DNA from: Lichenicola cladoniae
GTDB lineage: Bacteria > Pseudomonadota > Alphaproteobacteria > Acetobacterales > Acetobacteraceae
Reading direction: 5' to 3'
Length of the DNA: 64,000 nucleotides
Assembly (NCBI RefSeq): GCF_013201075.1
Contig: NZ_CP053708.1
Span: forward strand, 549,001-613,000
The notes under the pieces were generated by a model. It was not told the DNA's origin, did no database searches, and saw only the letters and a list, made by a program, of their open reading frames with translations. Numbering within the stretch: position 1 is the first letter of the stretch; each line of letters begins with the position of its first letter. This document shows, in pieces, positions 11,257 to 21,528 of this stretch. A program made the position numbers and the translations under genes.

Positions 11257-12534
11257 ATGACCCGTATTACCGGGCTGCGAACCCTCGATATCCGTTTTCC
11301 CACATCGCAGAAACTCGACGGCTCGGACGCGATGAATCCCGATCCCGACTATTCTGCGGCTTACGTCGTTCTGGAGACCGACACGCCGGGGCTCGAGGGT
11401 CATGGCCTGACCTTCACCATCGGCCGTGGCAACGAGATCTGCTGCCGCGCGATCGAGGCGCTGGCGCATAACGTGGTCGGCCTGGAGCTGGACTGGATCC
11501 GGGAGAACCCGGGCCGCTTCTGGCGTCATGTCACCAGCGATAGCCAGCTTCGCTGGATCGGTCCGGACAAGGGGGCGATCCACCTGGCGACGGGCGCAGT
11601 CGTCAACGCCGTATGGGATCTTTGGGGCAAGGCGGTCGGCAAGCCGGTCTGGAAGATCGTCGGCGACATGGGCCCGCAGGAGATCGTGCGGGCGATCGAC
11701 TTTCGCTACATCACCGATTGCATCGGGCCGGAGGAAGCGCTGGAGCGGCTGCAGGACGCGGCAACCGGCAAGGCGGAGCGGCTGCAGCGCCTGCTCGATG
11801 GTGGCTACCCCTGCTACACGACGTCGGCGGGGTGGCTCGGCTACGAGGACGACAAGCTGCGCCGGTTGTGCCGCGATGCGGTCGATGCCGGTTTCAACCA
11901 TGTGAAGCTTAAGGTCGGACGCGACCTGGACGACGATATAAGGCGCCTGCGCATTGCGCGCGAGGAGATCGGACCGGATCGTCGGCTGATGATCGACGCC
12001 AACCAGGTCTGGGAAGTCGGGCAGGCCATTGAGTGGGTGAAGGCGCTGGCGTTTGCCAAGCCCTGGTTCATCGAGGAGCCGACCAGCCCGGACGATGTCG
12101 AGGGGCACCGGACGATCCGGCAGGCGATAGCGCCGGTCGGGGTAGCGACCGGCGAGATGTGCCAGAATCGGATCGTGTTCAAGCAGTTCCTCATGCGCGG
12201 CGCCATCGACGTCGCGCAGATCGATAGTTGCCGGCTCGGTGGCGTCAACGAGATCCTGGCGGTCATGCTGATGGCAGCAAAATACGACGTTCCGGTATGC
12301 CCGCATGCCGGTGGCGTCGGACTCTGCGAATACGTCCAGCATCTCTCGATGATCGACTACCTTTGCATCTCGGGCAGCATGGAAAATCGCGTGATCGAGT
12401 ATGTCGATCATCTGCACGAGCATTTCGTCGATCCGTGCATCATTCGCGATGCCGCCTACATGCCGCCGCAGGCACCGGGGTTTTCGATCACGATGAAACC
12501 GGAAAGCCTCCACACCTATCGGTTCCGCGGCTGA
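11257..12534 (+). CDS. fucD: L-fuconate dehydratase
   Basis: Enolase-superfamily enzyme that dehydrates L-fuconate to 2-keto-3-deoxy-L-fuconate. The 425-residue protein matches the family length and carries the expected residues: KLK (K217, K219), metal ligands D247 (MIDAN), E273 (FIEEP) and E300 (GEM), and H350 (CPHAGGVG). These are offset by only one from the well-studied Xanthomonas enzyme numbering as I recall it. It opens a co-oriented cluster of L-fucose genes and is followed after 12 bases by the dehydrogenase. Confidence 0.92.
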   Translation: MTRITGLRTLDIRFPTSQKLDGSDAMNPDPDYSAAYVVLETDTPGLEGHGLTFTIGRGNEICCRAIEALAHNVVGLELDWIRENPGRFWRHVTSDSQLRWIGPDKGAIHLATGAVVNAVWDLWGKAVGKPVWKIVGDMGPQEIVRAIDFRYITDCIGPEEALERLQDAATGKAERLQRLLDGGYPCYTTSAGWLGYEDDKLRRLCRDAVDAGFNHVKLKVGRDLDDDIRRLRIAREEIGPDRRLMIDANQVWEVGQAIEWVKALAFAKPWFIEEPTSPDDVEGHRTIRQAIAPVGVATGEMCQNRIVFKQFLMRGAIDVAQIDSCRLGGVNEILAVMLMAAKYDVPVCPHAGGVGLCEYVQHLSMIDYLCISGSMENRVIEYVDHLHEHFVDPCIIRDAAYMPPQAPGFSITMKPESLHTYRFRG

Positions 12535-13326
<792 letters not shown>

Positions 13327-13406
13327 ACGGTGCCTGGCCACGCAACGCAGTCCGCCCCGTGCCTGATTGGCAAGAGGCTGGCGTGGTGTGCGAGAGGAAA
13401 ACTTAG

Positions 13407-14996
13407 ATGAGCGCTGCCGCCCGCTTCGAATCTGGCACGGATGACGGGCGGTCTGGCCACTCGATCGATCCGGCCGTCATCCTGTCGCTCGAGGGCGTCT
13501 CCAAGCGTTTCCCGGGTGTCCTGGCGCTGGACAATGTGAGCCTCACGCTTCATCCGGGCGAGGTTCACGCGATCTGCGGTGAGAACGGCGCCGGCAAGTC
13601 CACTCTCATGAAAATCGTCAGCGGCGTGTTCCAGCCCGATGAAGGGACCATTATCTACAAGGGCCTCGAACGTCGCTTTCTCTCGACGCTCGAGGCGCAG
13701 GCCGTCGGCATCACCATCATTCACCAGGAACTCAACCTCATCCCGCATCTGACCGTTGCGGAGAACGTGTTCCTGGCACGCGAACCGCGTCATGGTCCGT
13801 TCGTCGATCGCCGGAAACTGCTGGCCGACACCGCCAAGTGCCTGCAACGCCTCGGTGTCGATATCGATCCCGGCGCGTCCGTGCGCAGCCTGTCGGTGGC
13901 GCAACAGCAGATGGTCGAAATCGCCAAGGCGCTCTCCACCGACGCCGATGTGCTGATCATGGACGAGCCGACCTCGTCGCTCACCGAGTCCGAGACCACG
14001 CTCCTGTTCAGGGTCATCCACGAGCTTAAGCGGACCGGGGTCGGGATCATCTATATTTCGCACCGGCTCGACGAGATGGCCGAGATCGTCGATCGGGTCA
14101 CCATCCTCCGCGACGGCCGCTATGTCTCGACCCACAACTTCTCCGAGACCAGCGTGGATGCGATCGTATCGCTGATGGTCGGCCGCGATCTGGAGGACAA
14201 GTTTCCACCCCCGACCCGGCGCCCTGACGATCATGTCCTGCTGAGCGTGGACCGGTTGACGCGCAACAAGGTCTTTCACGATGTGAGCTTCACGTTGCGC
14301 AGGGGCGAGATCCTGGGGTTCGCAGGCCTGATCGGAGCCGGGCGTACCGAGGTCGCGCGCGCCATCTTCGGGGCTGACCCGTTCGATTCCGGCGAGATCA
14401 TGTTCGACGGCAAGGCGCTCTCCATCGGATCGCCGCGGGATGGGATCGCCCAGGGCCTCGCCTATCTGTCGGAAGATCGTAAGACCACAGGCCTCGCCAC
14501 CAAGATGTCGGTTGCCTCCAACATCACGCTCGCGAATATCGAGGATGTGTCCAGCCGCTTCGGTATCCTCGACTTCAGGAAGGAGGCGGATGCGGCGCGT
14601 CGATATGTCGACCTGCTCAACATCCGGACGCCGTCGATCCACCAGCTGGTGCGCCTGCTTTCAGGCGGCAACCAGCAGAAGATCATCATCGCGAAATGGC
14701 TGTTCCGGCAATCGCGGCTGCTGTTTTTCGATGAGCCGACACGCGGGATCGATGTCGGTGCGAAGTTCGCGATCTACCAGATCATGGACGAGCTGGCCGC
14801 ACGCGGGATCGGCGTCATCCTGATCAGTTCGGAGCTTCCCGAGATCCTTGGCCTGACCGATCGTGTGGCCGTGTTCCACCAGGGCCAGCTGACCCGTATT
14901 CTGGAAACCCGGAACACCAACCAGGAAGAAATCATGCATTACGCATCCGGCCATTCAAGGCCGGGCCAGGATCCGGCCTCCGGGACAGCGCCATGA
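13407..14996 (+). CDS. Sugar ABC transporter ATP-binding protein (double ATPase, RbsA/XylG type)
   Basis: Cytoplasmic ATPase of a carbohydrate ABC importer (CUT2 class), 529 residues with two ABC cassettes. The first has Walker A GENGAGKST, signature LSVAQQQM and Walker B MDEPTSSL. The second has the degenerate P-loop GLIGAGRTE typical of this class, signature LSGGNQQK and DEPTRGIDVG. The stop overlaps the permease start (ATGA). The cluster context suggests L-fucose or a related sugar as the cargo. Confidence 0.93.
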   Translation: MSAAARFESGTDDGRSGHSIDPAVILSLEGVSKRFPGVLALDNVSLTLHPGEVHAICGENGAGKSTLMKIVSGVFQPDEGTIIYKGLERRFLSTLEAQAVGITIIHQELNLIPHLTVAENVFLAREPRHGPFVDRRKLLADTAKCLQRLGVDIDPGASVRSLSVAQQQMVEIAKALSTDADVLIMDEPTSSLTESETTLLFRVIHELKRTGVGIIYISHRLDEMAEIVDRVTILRDGRYVSTHNFSETSVDAIVSLMVGRDLEDKFPPPTRRPDDHVLLSVDRLTRNKVFHDVSFTLRRGEILGFAGLIGAGRTEVARAIFGADPFDSGEIMFDGKALSIGSPRDGIAQGLAYLSEDRKTTGLATKMSVASNITLANIEDVSSRFGILDFRKEADAARRYVDLLNIRTPSIHQLVRLLSGGNQQKIIIAKWLFRQSRLLFFDEPTRGIDVGAKFAIYQIMDELAARGIGVILISSELPEILGLTDRVAVFHQGQLTRILETRNTNQEEIMHYASGHSRPGQDPASGTAP

Positions 14997-15979
14997 CCGA
15001 GAGGCAGAAGGACCTGATCCAGAAGTTCGCCGCCTTCGGTGGGTTGGTTATCCTGGTGATCGTGTTCTCGATCACCAGCCCAGCCTTCTTCACCGTCGGA
15101 AACGGACTGACCGTCGCCTTGCAGGTCACGTCGATCGCGATCCTGGGCATCGGGGCCACCTGCGTCATCATCACCGGCGGCATCGACCTGTCGGTCGGGT
15201 CGATCCTGGCACTGTCCGGCGTGGTCGCCGCGCTGGCGGTAAAAAATGGCGGTTTCCCGGTCTGGCTCGGCATGTTCGTGGGAATCCTCGTCGGTACCCT
15301 GTGCGGCTTCATCAACGGCATTGCGGTCACCCGGCTGCGGCTGCCACCGTTCATCGCCACACTGGGCATGATGATGGTCGCGCGCGGCGTGGCGTTGCAG
15401 ATCACCGGCGCCCGCGCGGTATCCGGCCTGGGCGAGGGTTTCGGCGTCCTGGGCAACGGCGCCCTGTTTCGTGTCGAACGGATCGGCGACGATGGATTTC
15501 CGAACGTCACTTTCCCGGGCATTCCCTATCCGGTGGTCCTGATGATCGTGCTGGCGATCGTCGTGTCGCTGATGCTGACGCGAACCGTGCTGGGCCGTCA
15601 TATCTATTCGGTCGGATCCAACGCGGAGGCGGCCCGGCTTTCCGGCGTCAACGTCACCCGGGTCACCCTGTTCACCTACATGCTGTCGGGAACCATGGCC
15701 GGACTGACCGGCTGCATCCTGATGTCGCGGCTGGTGACCGGGCAGCCGAACGAGGGCATCATGTACGAGCTGGACGCGATCGCCAGCGCAGTCATCGGCG
15801 GGACGTCGCTGATCGGCGGCGTCGGAACCATCTCGGGCACCGCGATCGGAGCGTTCGTCATCGGGATCATGCGCAACGGGCTCAACATGAACGGTGTCTC
15901 GGCCTTCACGCAGCAGATCATCATCGGCCTGGTGATCCTGCTGACGGTGTGGATCGATCAGCTCCGCAACCGGCGGTAA
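14993..15979 (+). CDS. Sugar ABC transporter permease (RbsC type)
   Basis: Inner-membrane permease of 328 residues with about nine to ten hydrophobic segments and the family motif ITGGIDLSVGSI. The conserved coupling region AARLSGVNVTRV faces the ATPase in homologues. Translation is coupled to the upstream ATPase gene by a four-base overlap. It forms a homodimeric channel with the flanking ATPase and binding protein. Confidence 0.93.
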   Translation: MTERQKDLIQKFAAFGGLVILVIVFSITSPAFFTVGNGLTVALQVTSIAILGIGATCVIITGGIDLSVGSILALSGVVAALAVKNGGFPVWLGMFVGILVGTLCGFINGIAVTRLRLPPFIATLGMMMVARGVALQITGARAVSGLGEGFGVLGNGALFRVERIGDDGFPNVTFPGIPYPVVLMIVLAIVVSLMLTRTVLGRHIYSVGSNAEAARLSGVNVTRVTLFTYMLSGTMAGLTGCILMSRLVTGQPNEGIMYELDAIASAVIGGTSLIGGVGTISGTAIGAFVIGIMRNGLNMNGVSAFTQQIIIGLVILLTVWIDQLRNRR

Positions 15980-16055
15980 TCGGGCCTTCCGCCGGAATAC
16001 AACAGAAAAGCCGGGCAAACCGGTAACGGCCTTAACAACCAAAGGGAGAAACAAG

Positions 16056-17009
16056 ATGAAAAGCATTGGATTCTGCAAGGTCGTTGCGTTGATCGCATCG
16101 ACGGCCATCGTCTCGTCGGCGAGCATGGCATCGGCACGGGAGATCGCGGTGATCGTCAAGACCGTGAACTCCACCTACTGGCAGAATGTGCAGAAAGGTG
16201 CGCAGTCGGCGCTGAAGGATGCGCCGGGCGACCAGCTGACGTTCCAGGGCCCCGCCTCGGAGTCCGCCATCGCCGATCAGGTCAACATGGTCGAGAACGC
16301 GGTCAACCGGCACGTCGCCGGGATCGTGCTGGCGCCATCCGATCCGGACGCGCTGGTACCGGTCGTCAAGAAGGCGTGGGAAGCGCATATTCCGGTGGTG
16401 GTGATCGACTCTCCGCTTGCTGACAGCGGAAAAGGTTTCTACCAGGCGCTGCTCTCGACCGATAACGTCAAGGCCGGACAACTCTGCGCCAAGGCGCTGA
16501 TCGACCGGATAGGCTCTACCGGAAGCATCGCGGTGATGTCCTACATCGCCGGTGCCGGTTCGGAGATCGGCCGCGTCGGCGGCTTTACCGACTACATTAA
16601 AGCGCATTCGAGCCTGTCGATTGTCGGGCCGTTCTATTCGCAGTCGCAGATGGCCACCGCACTCAACCAGACGACCGACGTGTTGACCTCGCACCCCGAT
16701 CTCAAGGGAATCTTCGGCGCGAATGAGCCGACGGCGATCGGGATGGGACGCGCTTTGGAGCAGTCCGGACGAGCAGGCAAAGTGGTGGCTGTGGGCTTCG
16801 ACGGCAACGAGGATCTGCAGAACTTCGTCAAGAACGGCACGCTCGCCGCCATCGCGGTCCAGGGCTCGTTCCAGATGGGCAAGCTCGGCCTGGAGACGGT
16901 GGTGAAACTCATCGATCACCAGAAGGTCGCCAAGCAGATCGATACCGGCGTGGTCCTCGTGACCAAGAAGAACATCGACTCGGTCGATGCGAAGAACGTC
17001 CTGTATTGA
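16056..17009 (+). CDS. Sugar ABC transporter substrate-binding protein
   Basis: Periplasmic binding protein of the ribose/LacI-like fold (317 residues). It begins with a signal peptide (MKSIGFCKVVALIASTAIVSS, AxA cleavage) and continues IAVIVKTVNSTYWQNVQKGA, the usual first strand and helix of the fold; GVVLVTKKNID closes it. AAGGGAG lies about ten bases upstream of the ATG. Cargo is inferred to be L-fucose from the surrounding catabolic genes. Confidence 0.92.
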   Translation: MKSIGFCKVVALIASTAIVSSASMASAREIAVIVKTVNSTYWQNVQKGAQSALKDAPGDQLTFQGPASESAIADQVNMVENAVNRHVAGIVLAPSDPDALVPVVKKAWEAHIPVVVIDSPLADSGKGFYQALLSTDNVKAGQLCAKALIDRIGSTGSIAVMSYIAGAGSEIGRVGGFTDYIKAHSSLSIVGPFYSQSQMATALNQTTDVLTSHPDLKGIFGANEPTAIGMGRALEQSGRAGKVVAVGFDGNEDLQNFVKNGTLAAIAVQGSFQMGKLGLETVVKLIDHQKVAKQIDTGVVLVTKKNIDSVDAKNVLY

Positions 17010-17050
17010 GACCGGTGGCCGACTGAGGGACGGGTTAGGCTCTTGTCGCG

Positions 17051-17866
17051 ATGATCGATGCACATCAGCATTTCTGGCGTCTGTCGGACCATGCGGGACA
17101 ATGGCCGCCGCCGGACCTGGTTGCGATCCATCGGGATTTCGCCCCCGATGATCTGCAGCCGGTGCTTTCGTCGAGCGGCGTGACCGGGACCATACTGGTG
17201 CAGTCGCTGCCGGCCCCGGCGGATACGAGCTACCTGCTCGATCTGGCCGACCGGCACGCCTTCATCCTGGGCGTGGTCGGATGGGCCGACCTGAAGGCGG
17301 CGGAAGCGGCTTCCGTCATTTCGGATCTGGCCCGGCAACCAAAGCTGAGGGCGCTTCGGCCGATGCTGCAGGATATCGCCGATCCGAACTGGATCGACGA
17401 TCCTGCTCTCGATCCGGCGATCGAGGCCATGGTGTCGAACGGTCTGTGCTTCGACGCCCTGGTCAAACCCCGGCATTTGCCGGCACTCCATGCATTCGCG
17501 TTGAGGCACGCCGACCTGCCGATCGTGATCGACCACGCCGCCAAGCCCGATATCGCGCGGAACATGTTCGGCGAGTGGCGACGGGATATGGAGGCGCTCT
17601 CGGCTCTCGGGAACGTTCAGGTGAAGTTGTCCGGCCTGTTGACCGAGGCCGGGGATCGCGCCGACCTTCCGGCACTTCGGCCCTATGTCGAGACATTGAT
17701 CGAGCTGTTCGGTTTCGAGAGGCTGCTGTGGGGAAGCGACTGGCCCGTGCTGCTGCTTGCAGGCGACTATGGGTCATGGTTGTCCATGTGCCTGGAGCTC
17801 ATACCCGAGAGCGAACAGACGAAAGTTTTCGGCGGTAATGCGAGCAGGTTCTACCGGCTCGGCTAG
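17051..17866 (+). CDS. L-fuconolactonase (amidohydrolase family)
   Basis: COG3618-type amidohydrolase of 271 residues. In this context it would hydrolyse L-fucono-1,5-lactone to L-fuconate, linking the dehydrogenase and dehydratase steps. Visible motifs are the N-terminal DAHQHFW metal motif, VIDHAAKPDI mid-protein, VKLSGL, and WGSDWPV, the C-terminal metal/catalytic Asp segment. 2-pyrone-4,6-dicarboxylate lactonase is the nearest alternative family, but the fucose neighbours favour the lactonase. Confidence 0.87.
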   Translation: MIDAHQHFWRLSDHAGQWPPPDLVAIHRDFAPDDLQPVLSSSGVTGTILVQSLPAPADTSYLLDLADRHAFILGVVGWADLKAAEAASVISDLARQPKLRALRPMLQDIADPNWIDDPALDPAIEAMVSNGLCFDALVKPRHLPALHAFALRHADLPIVIDHAAKPDIARNMFGEWRRDMEALSALGNVQVKLSGLLTEAGDRADLPALRPYVETLIELFGFERLLWGSDWPVLLLAGDYGSWLSMCLELIPESEQTKVFGGNASRFYRLG

Positions 17867-17938
17867 GGCGTCATCCGTGATACGAAAAAACGCCGCCGGA
17901 ACCCGGACATTCAACGAACACTGAAAAGGACCAGTCGC

Positions 17939-18364
17939 ATGCTACGCGGAATCGACCCCATCCTGACCCCGGATCTGCTCTACACGCTGGCTCTCATGGG
18001 GCACGGCGATACGATCGCGATCGTGGACGCCAATTTCCCGGCGGCTGCCTGCAGCACGCGTGTGCATCGCCTGCATGGGCTCGGTGCGGCACCGGTCCTG
18101 GAGGCTGTGCTGTCGCTGCTTCCGCTCGACACATTCATTCCGAACCCCGCCGTCACCATGCAGGCGGTCGGCGATGCCGGGACGACACCGCCGGCGGTCG
18201 CCGACCTGAATGCCGTTCTGGTCCGGCATGGTGCCGCCGCGGCCGCAACGCTGGAGCGCTTCGCGTTCTACGACGCAACCCGGGCCGCCTTCGCGATCAT
18301 CCAGACGGGCGAGGCGCGTGCGTACGGCAACATCATCCTGACCAAGGGCGTCCTCGGCTTCTAG
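17939..18364 (+). CDS. fucU: L-fucose mutarotase (FucU/RbsD family)
   Basis: Small enzyme that interconverts the alpha and beta anomers of L-fucose, supplying the dehydrogenase with the right form. The 141-residue length fits, and the family signatures are present: LLYTLALMGHGDTIAIVDANFPA at the N-terminus (His in MGHGD) and YGNIILTKGVL at the C-terminus. GAAAAGGA precedes the ATG. It is the last gene of the co-oriented fucose cluster. Confidence 0.93.
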   Translation: MLRGIDPILTPDLLYTLALMGHGDTIAIVDANFPAAACSTRVHRLHGLGAAPVLEAVLSLLPLDTFIPNPAVTMQAVGDAGTTPPAVADLNAVLVRHGAAAAATLERFAFYDATRAAFAIIQTGEARAYGNIILTKGVLGF

Positions 18365-18546
18365 CTGCCGATCTCGCCTGTTCTGCCGAACCCTCGGCAG
18401 GGCAGGCGTTGTCGCCGGCAGCAGGCACGGACCAGCGCCTTGTGACCGGGCTCGTTCCCGGCTGATGTCATAACGGCTTGACCCGAACCTGACAGCGTTC
18501 CACCGATGCATCCGAGTGCCGAACGACCGGCTACGAAGGATGCTTC

Positions 18547-20670
18547 ATGAATCGCAGGACCTGGATCACCACGACAGCCGCCATCACGTGCTGTGCCGCA
18601 TGGGCCGGACCCGGCAGGGCCGCTACCAACCCGTTCGCCACCGAAAGCACGCTGCCGTTCCATGCCCCGCGCTTCGACCTCATCAAGGATGCCGACTACG
18701 GTCCCGCCCTCGAGCAGGGCATGGCCGAGCAGATCGTCGAGATCGGCCGCATCGCCGACAATCAAGCGGCCCCGACCTTCGACAACACGCTCGTCGCGAT
18801 GGAGCGGTCCGGCCGCATGCTGGACCGGGTCGAGCAGGCCTTCTTCGGCGTCGTGCAGGCCAATACGGACGATGCGCTGGCCGAAGTGCAGAAGGTCGAG
18901 GCGCCCAAGCTTGCCCAGCATCAGGACGCGATCTACCTCAACCCGAAGCTGTTCGCGCGCGTCCAGGCGATCTATACCGCGCGCGACACGTTGAAGCTCG
19001 ATCCCGAGCAGCGCCAGCTGCTCGAGATCGAGCACCAGCAGTTCATCCATGCCGGCGCGCAGTTGTCGGAGTCCGACAAGGCCAAGCTGCGCATCCTGAA
19101 CACGCAGCTGTCGACGCTCGAGACCACCTTCCAGCAGAAACTGCTCGCCGCCGGCAAGAACGGTGCGCTCGTCGTATCCGACAGGGCAGCACTCGCCGGG
19201 CTGGACGCCGCGCAGATCGCCGCCGCCGCACGCACCGCCCATGACCGCAAGCTCGACGGCAAATGGGTGCTGACGCTGCAGAACACGACGCAGCAGCCGG
19301 CGCTGCAGTCGCTCGAGAACCGCGCGACGCGCCAGGCGCTGTTCGAGCAGAGCTGGAACCGGGCGGAAAAGAAAGACGCCGACGACACGCGCGACACCAT
19401 CGCCACGATGGCGCAGCTGCGTGCGCAGAAGGCGGCGCTGCTCGGCTACCCGAACTATGCCGCCTACGTGCTGTTCGACCAGATGGCAAAGACGCCTGAT
19501 TCCGTGCAGCGCTTCATGGCCCAGCTCGTTCCTGCCACGCTCGTCGAGCAGAAGCGCGAAGCGGCCGACATCCAGGCCATGATCGACAAGGATGGAAAGG
19601 GCTTCAGGCTCGCGCCCTGGGACTGGCAGCATTACGCCGAGCAGGTTCGGCGCGCGAAGTACGACCTCGACGAGAATGCGGTGAAGCCGTATTTCGAGCT
19701 CGATACCGTGCTGACGGACGGCGTGTTCTTTGCCGCCAACAAGCTCTACGGCATCACCTTCAAGAAGCGGACCGACATTCCGGTCTATAATCCCGACATC
19801 CGCACCTTCGAGGTGTTCGACAAGGATGGCTCGCCGCTCGGGCTTGCCTATTTCGACTACTTCAAGCGCGACAACAAAACCGGCGGCGCCTGGATGTCGA
19901 CCTTTGTCGGACAGTCGAAGCTGCTCGGCACCAGGCCGGTGATCTACAACGTCGCGAACTTCCCCAAGCCCGCACCCGGCCAGCCCGCTCTCATCAGCTT
20001 CGAGGACGTCACCACGATGTTCCACGAATTCGGCCACGGGCTGCACGGCCTGTTCGCGAACCAGACCTATCCGAGCCTGTCGGGCACCAATGTCGCGCGC
20101 GACTTCGTCGAGTTCCCGTCGCAGTTCAACGAGCATTGGGCGCTCGATCCGACGGTGTTCGCGCACTATGCCCGCAACTACAAGACCGGCGCTGCAATGC
20201 CGCAGGCGCTGGTGGACAAGATCAAAAAGTCCGCGAAGTTCAACCAGGGCTATGCGCTCGGCGAGGTCATCGCCGCAGCCGAACTGGACATGGACTGGCA
20301 TGCGTTGCCGGCCAGCGCGCCGAAACAGGATGTCGACCGGTTCGAGACCGATGCGCTTGCCAAGAGCGGCCTCGACACGACCGAAATCCCGCCACGCTAC
20401 CGGTCGAGCTATTTCCTGCATATCTGGTCGAACGGCTATGCCGCCGGCTATTATGCCTATCTCTGGACCGAGATGCTCGACGACGCCGCCTTCGCCTGGT
20501 TCGGATCGCATGGCGGCCTGACCCGTGCCAACGGCCAGCATTTCCGTGACACGATCCTGTCGCGTGGCCACACGGCGGATTACGGCACGATGTTTCGCGC
20601 CTTCTATGGCAAGGATGCCGACATCCAGCCGATGCTCCGTCATCGCGGCCTGATTGCCGGGGAGGACTGA
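18547..20670 (+). CDS. dcp: M3-family dipeptidyl carboxypeptidase, exported
   Basis: Zinc metallopeptidase of the Dcp/thimet oligopeptidase family (707 residues) that removes C-terminal dipeptides. The zinc motif HEFGH is at residues 493-497, inside the conserved TMFHEFGHGLHGL; downstream FVEFPSQFNEHW and GYAAGYYAYLW are also typical. The N-terminus (MNRRTWITTTAAI) looks like a twin-arginine or Sec signal peptide, implying a periplasmic location. A POT peptide transporter encoded 1.2 kb away could import the released dipeptides. Confidence 0.93.
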   Translation: MNRRTWITTTAAITCCAAWAGPGRAATNPFATESTLPFHAPRFDLIKDADYGPALEQGMAEQIVEIGRIADNQAAPTFDNTLVAMERSGRMLDRVEQAFFGVVQANTDDALAEVQKVEAPKLAQHQDAIYLNPKLFARVQAIYTARDTLKLDPEQRQLLEIEHQQFIHAGAQLSESDKAKLRILNTQLSTLETTFQQKLLAAGKNGALVVSDRAALAGLDAAQIAAAARTAHDRKLDGKWVLTLQNTTQQPALQSLENRATRQALFEQSWNRAEKKDADDTRDTIATMAQLRAQKAALLGYPNYAAYVLFDQMAKTPDSVQRFMAQLVPATLVEQKREAADIQAMIDKDGKGFRLAPWDWQHYAEQVRRAKYDLDENAVKPYFELDTVLTDGVFFAANKLYGITFKKRTDIPVYNPDIRTFEVFDKDGSPLGLAYFDYFKRDNKTGGAWMSTFVGQSKLLGTRPVIYNVANFPKPAPGQPALISFEDVTTMFHEFGHGLHGLFANQTYPSLSGTNVARDFVEFPSQFNEHWALDPTVFAHYARNYKTGAAMPQALVDKIKKSAKFNQGYALGEVIAAAELDMDWHALPASAPKQDVDRFETDALAKSGLDTTEIPPRYRSSYFLHIWSNGYAAGYYAYLWTEMLDDAAFAWFGSHGGLTRANGQHFRDTILSRGHTADYGTMFRAFYGKDADIQPMLRHRGLIAGED

Positions 20671-20722
20671 GCCCGGCAGTCCGACAGGGTCCCGGACAGC
20701 TTCCGCTTCCGCTTGCGGGGAC

Positions 20723-21220
20723 CTAGTGCATAAAATCCCGTGCTCCGGACGGGACGGAGGCTGACGGGCGTATTGATTGTGTTTCGGCCCGGTGCGCCTG
20801 CTCGGGCCGATAATATCCAGCCTCCTGAAGCTGGAACGCAACGCGGAGAGCACAATCGGCTGCGAGCAGGGCGGCTCGCTCGCAGGCGATATCGCGTAGC
20901 AGCGCCTCTGCGTCCTCGACATGATCCGTGACGAGAAGCGAAAAGATATTCAGCAGGCAAGCCTCGTCACGGGTGACCTGCGTTTCGCAAGTGCAATTGA
21001 TCCACAGGGTGCGGGTGAGGCCCTGGCTTAGCACCCACAGGAAGCCTTCCAGGGCCGGAGCCGTATCGGCCGCGCCGATATGGCGGAATACGGATCCGAT
21101 CTTGAAGCTCATATCCTCGCCCAGTCGGCGGCCGATGACCCAGGTGCGAATGGCCCACAGCAAGGATTGTTCGATGCGCGGAAGCTCGGGCAGGGTGGCG
21201 TGTTCACGTGCTCGCAGCAT
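20723..21220 (-). CDS. Protein of unknown function behind a Fur-box-like site
   Basis: Unrecognised protein of about 165 residues, mostly helical in appearance, without signal peptide or transmembrane segment. It has two nearby Cys residues (WINCTCETQ) and an Ala/Leu/Asp-rich second half. I chose ATG 21220 because GGAGA sits at the right spacing; ATG 21226 would overlap that site. A Fur-box-like sequence 38-56 bases upstream suggests iron-dependent repression. A second small gene (21529) diverges from it. The Pro/Arg-rich tail may be poorly conserved. Confidence 0.65.
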   Translation of the reverse strand: MLRAREHATLPELPRIEQSLLWAIRTWVIGRRLGEDMSFKIGSVFRHIGAADTAPALEGFLWVLSQGLTRTLWINCTCETQVTRDEACLLNIFSLLVTDHVEDAEALLRDIACERAALLAADCALRVAFQLQEAGYYRPEQAHRAETQSIRPSASVPSGARDFMH

Positions 21221-21257
21221 GATCATCTCCAGCCGGAAAACTTCCAGCCAGCTTAGT

Positions 21258-21276
21258 GATAATGAGAGTCATTCTC
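21258..21276. promoter_or_regulatory. Fur-box-like site (minus-strand gene)
   Basis: GATAATGAGAGTCATTCTC matches the classical 19-bp Fur box GATAATGATAATCATTATC at 15 of 19 positions by eye, and the inverted symmetry (AATGAG/GTCATT with CTCAT following) is retained. It lies just upstream of the minus-strand gene starting at 21220. A Fur regulator is encoded in the window at 53626. Confidence 0.75.
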
Positions 21277-21411
21277 ATCATCAAGCAGATTATGCTGGTG
21301 GGGTGTGCTTAAGCCGGCCGATCGTGGATTTGCTGCGCCGTCATGATCAGGCTCGGCAGCTGAATTCTTTACCATTGCTCGCAAGTGCAAGTCAGTCGCA
21401 TCGGCACTACA

Positions 21412-21430
21412 TGCAAGTAATTCGCATTGC
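21412..21430. promoter_or_regulatory. Second Fur-box-like site (plus-strand gene)
   Basis: TGCAAGTAATTCGCATTGC is an imperfect palindrome resembling Fur sites of the TGCAAATAATTCTCATTTGC type known from other proteobacteria. It lies about 100 bases upstream of the small Cys-containing gene at 21529. Together with the box at 21258 it suggests that both divergent genes answer to iron. Confidence 0.55.
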
Positions 21431-21528
21431 CTGAAGTATTCGCGCTTATTTGTTTGTTGTTCTGCAACCCGGATCACCAGGAGGCGTCCTGACTTGGTAA
21501 CCATCAGTGCCACCATGGAGACAATGCC

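Noticed and set aside
10589-11260. 223-residue plus-strand ORF before the fuconate dehydratase
   Set aside because: Low-complexity, Ser/Arg-rich translation without any motif; it spans both operator-like palindromes.
18361-20922. 853-residue minus-strand ORF opposite dcp
   Set aside because: Dcp on the plus strand has intact zinc-peptidase motifs; the opposite frame has none.
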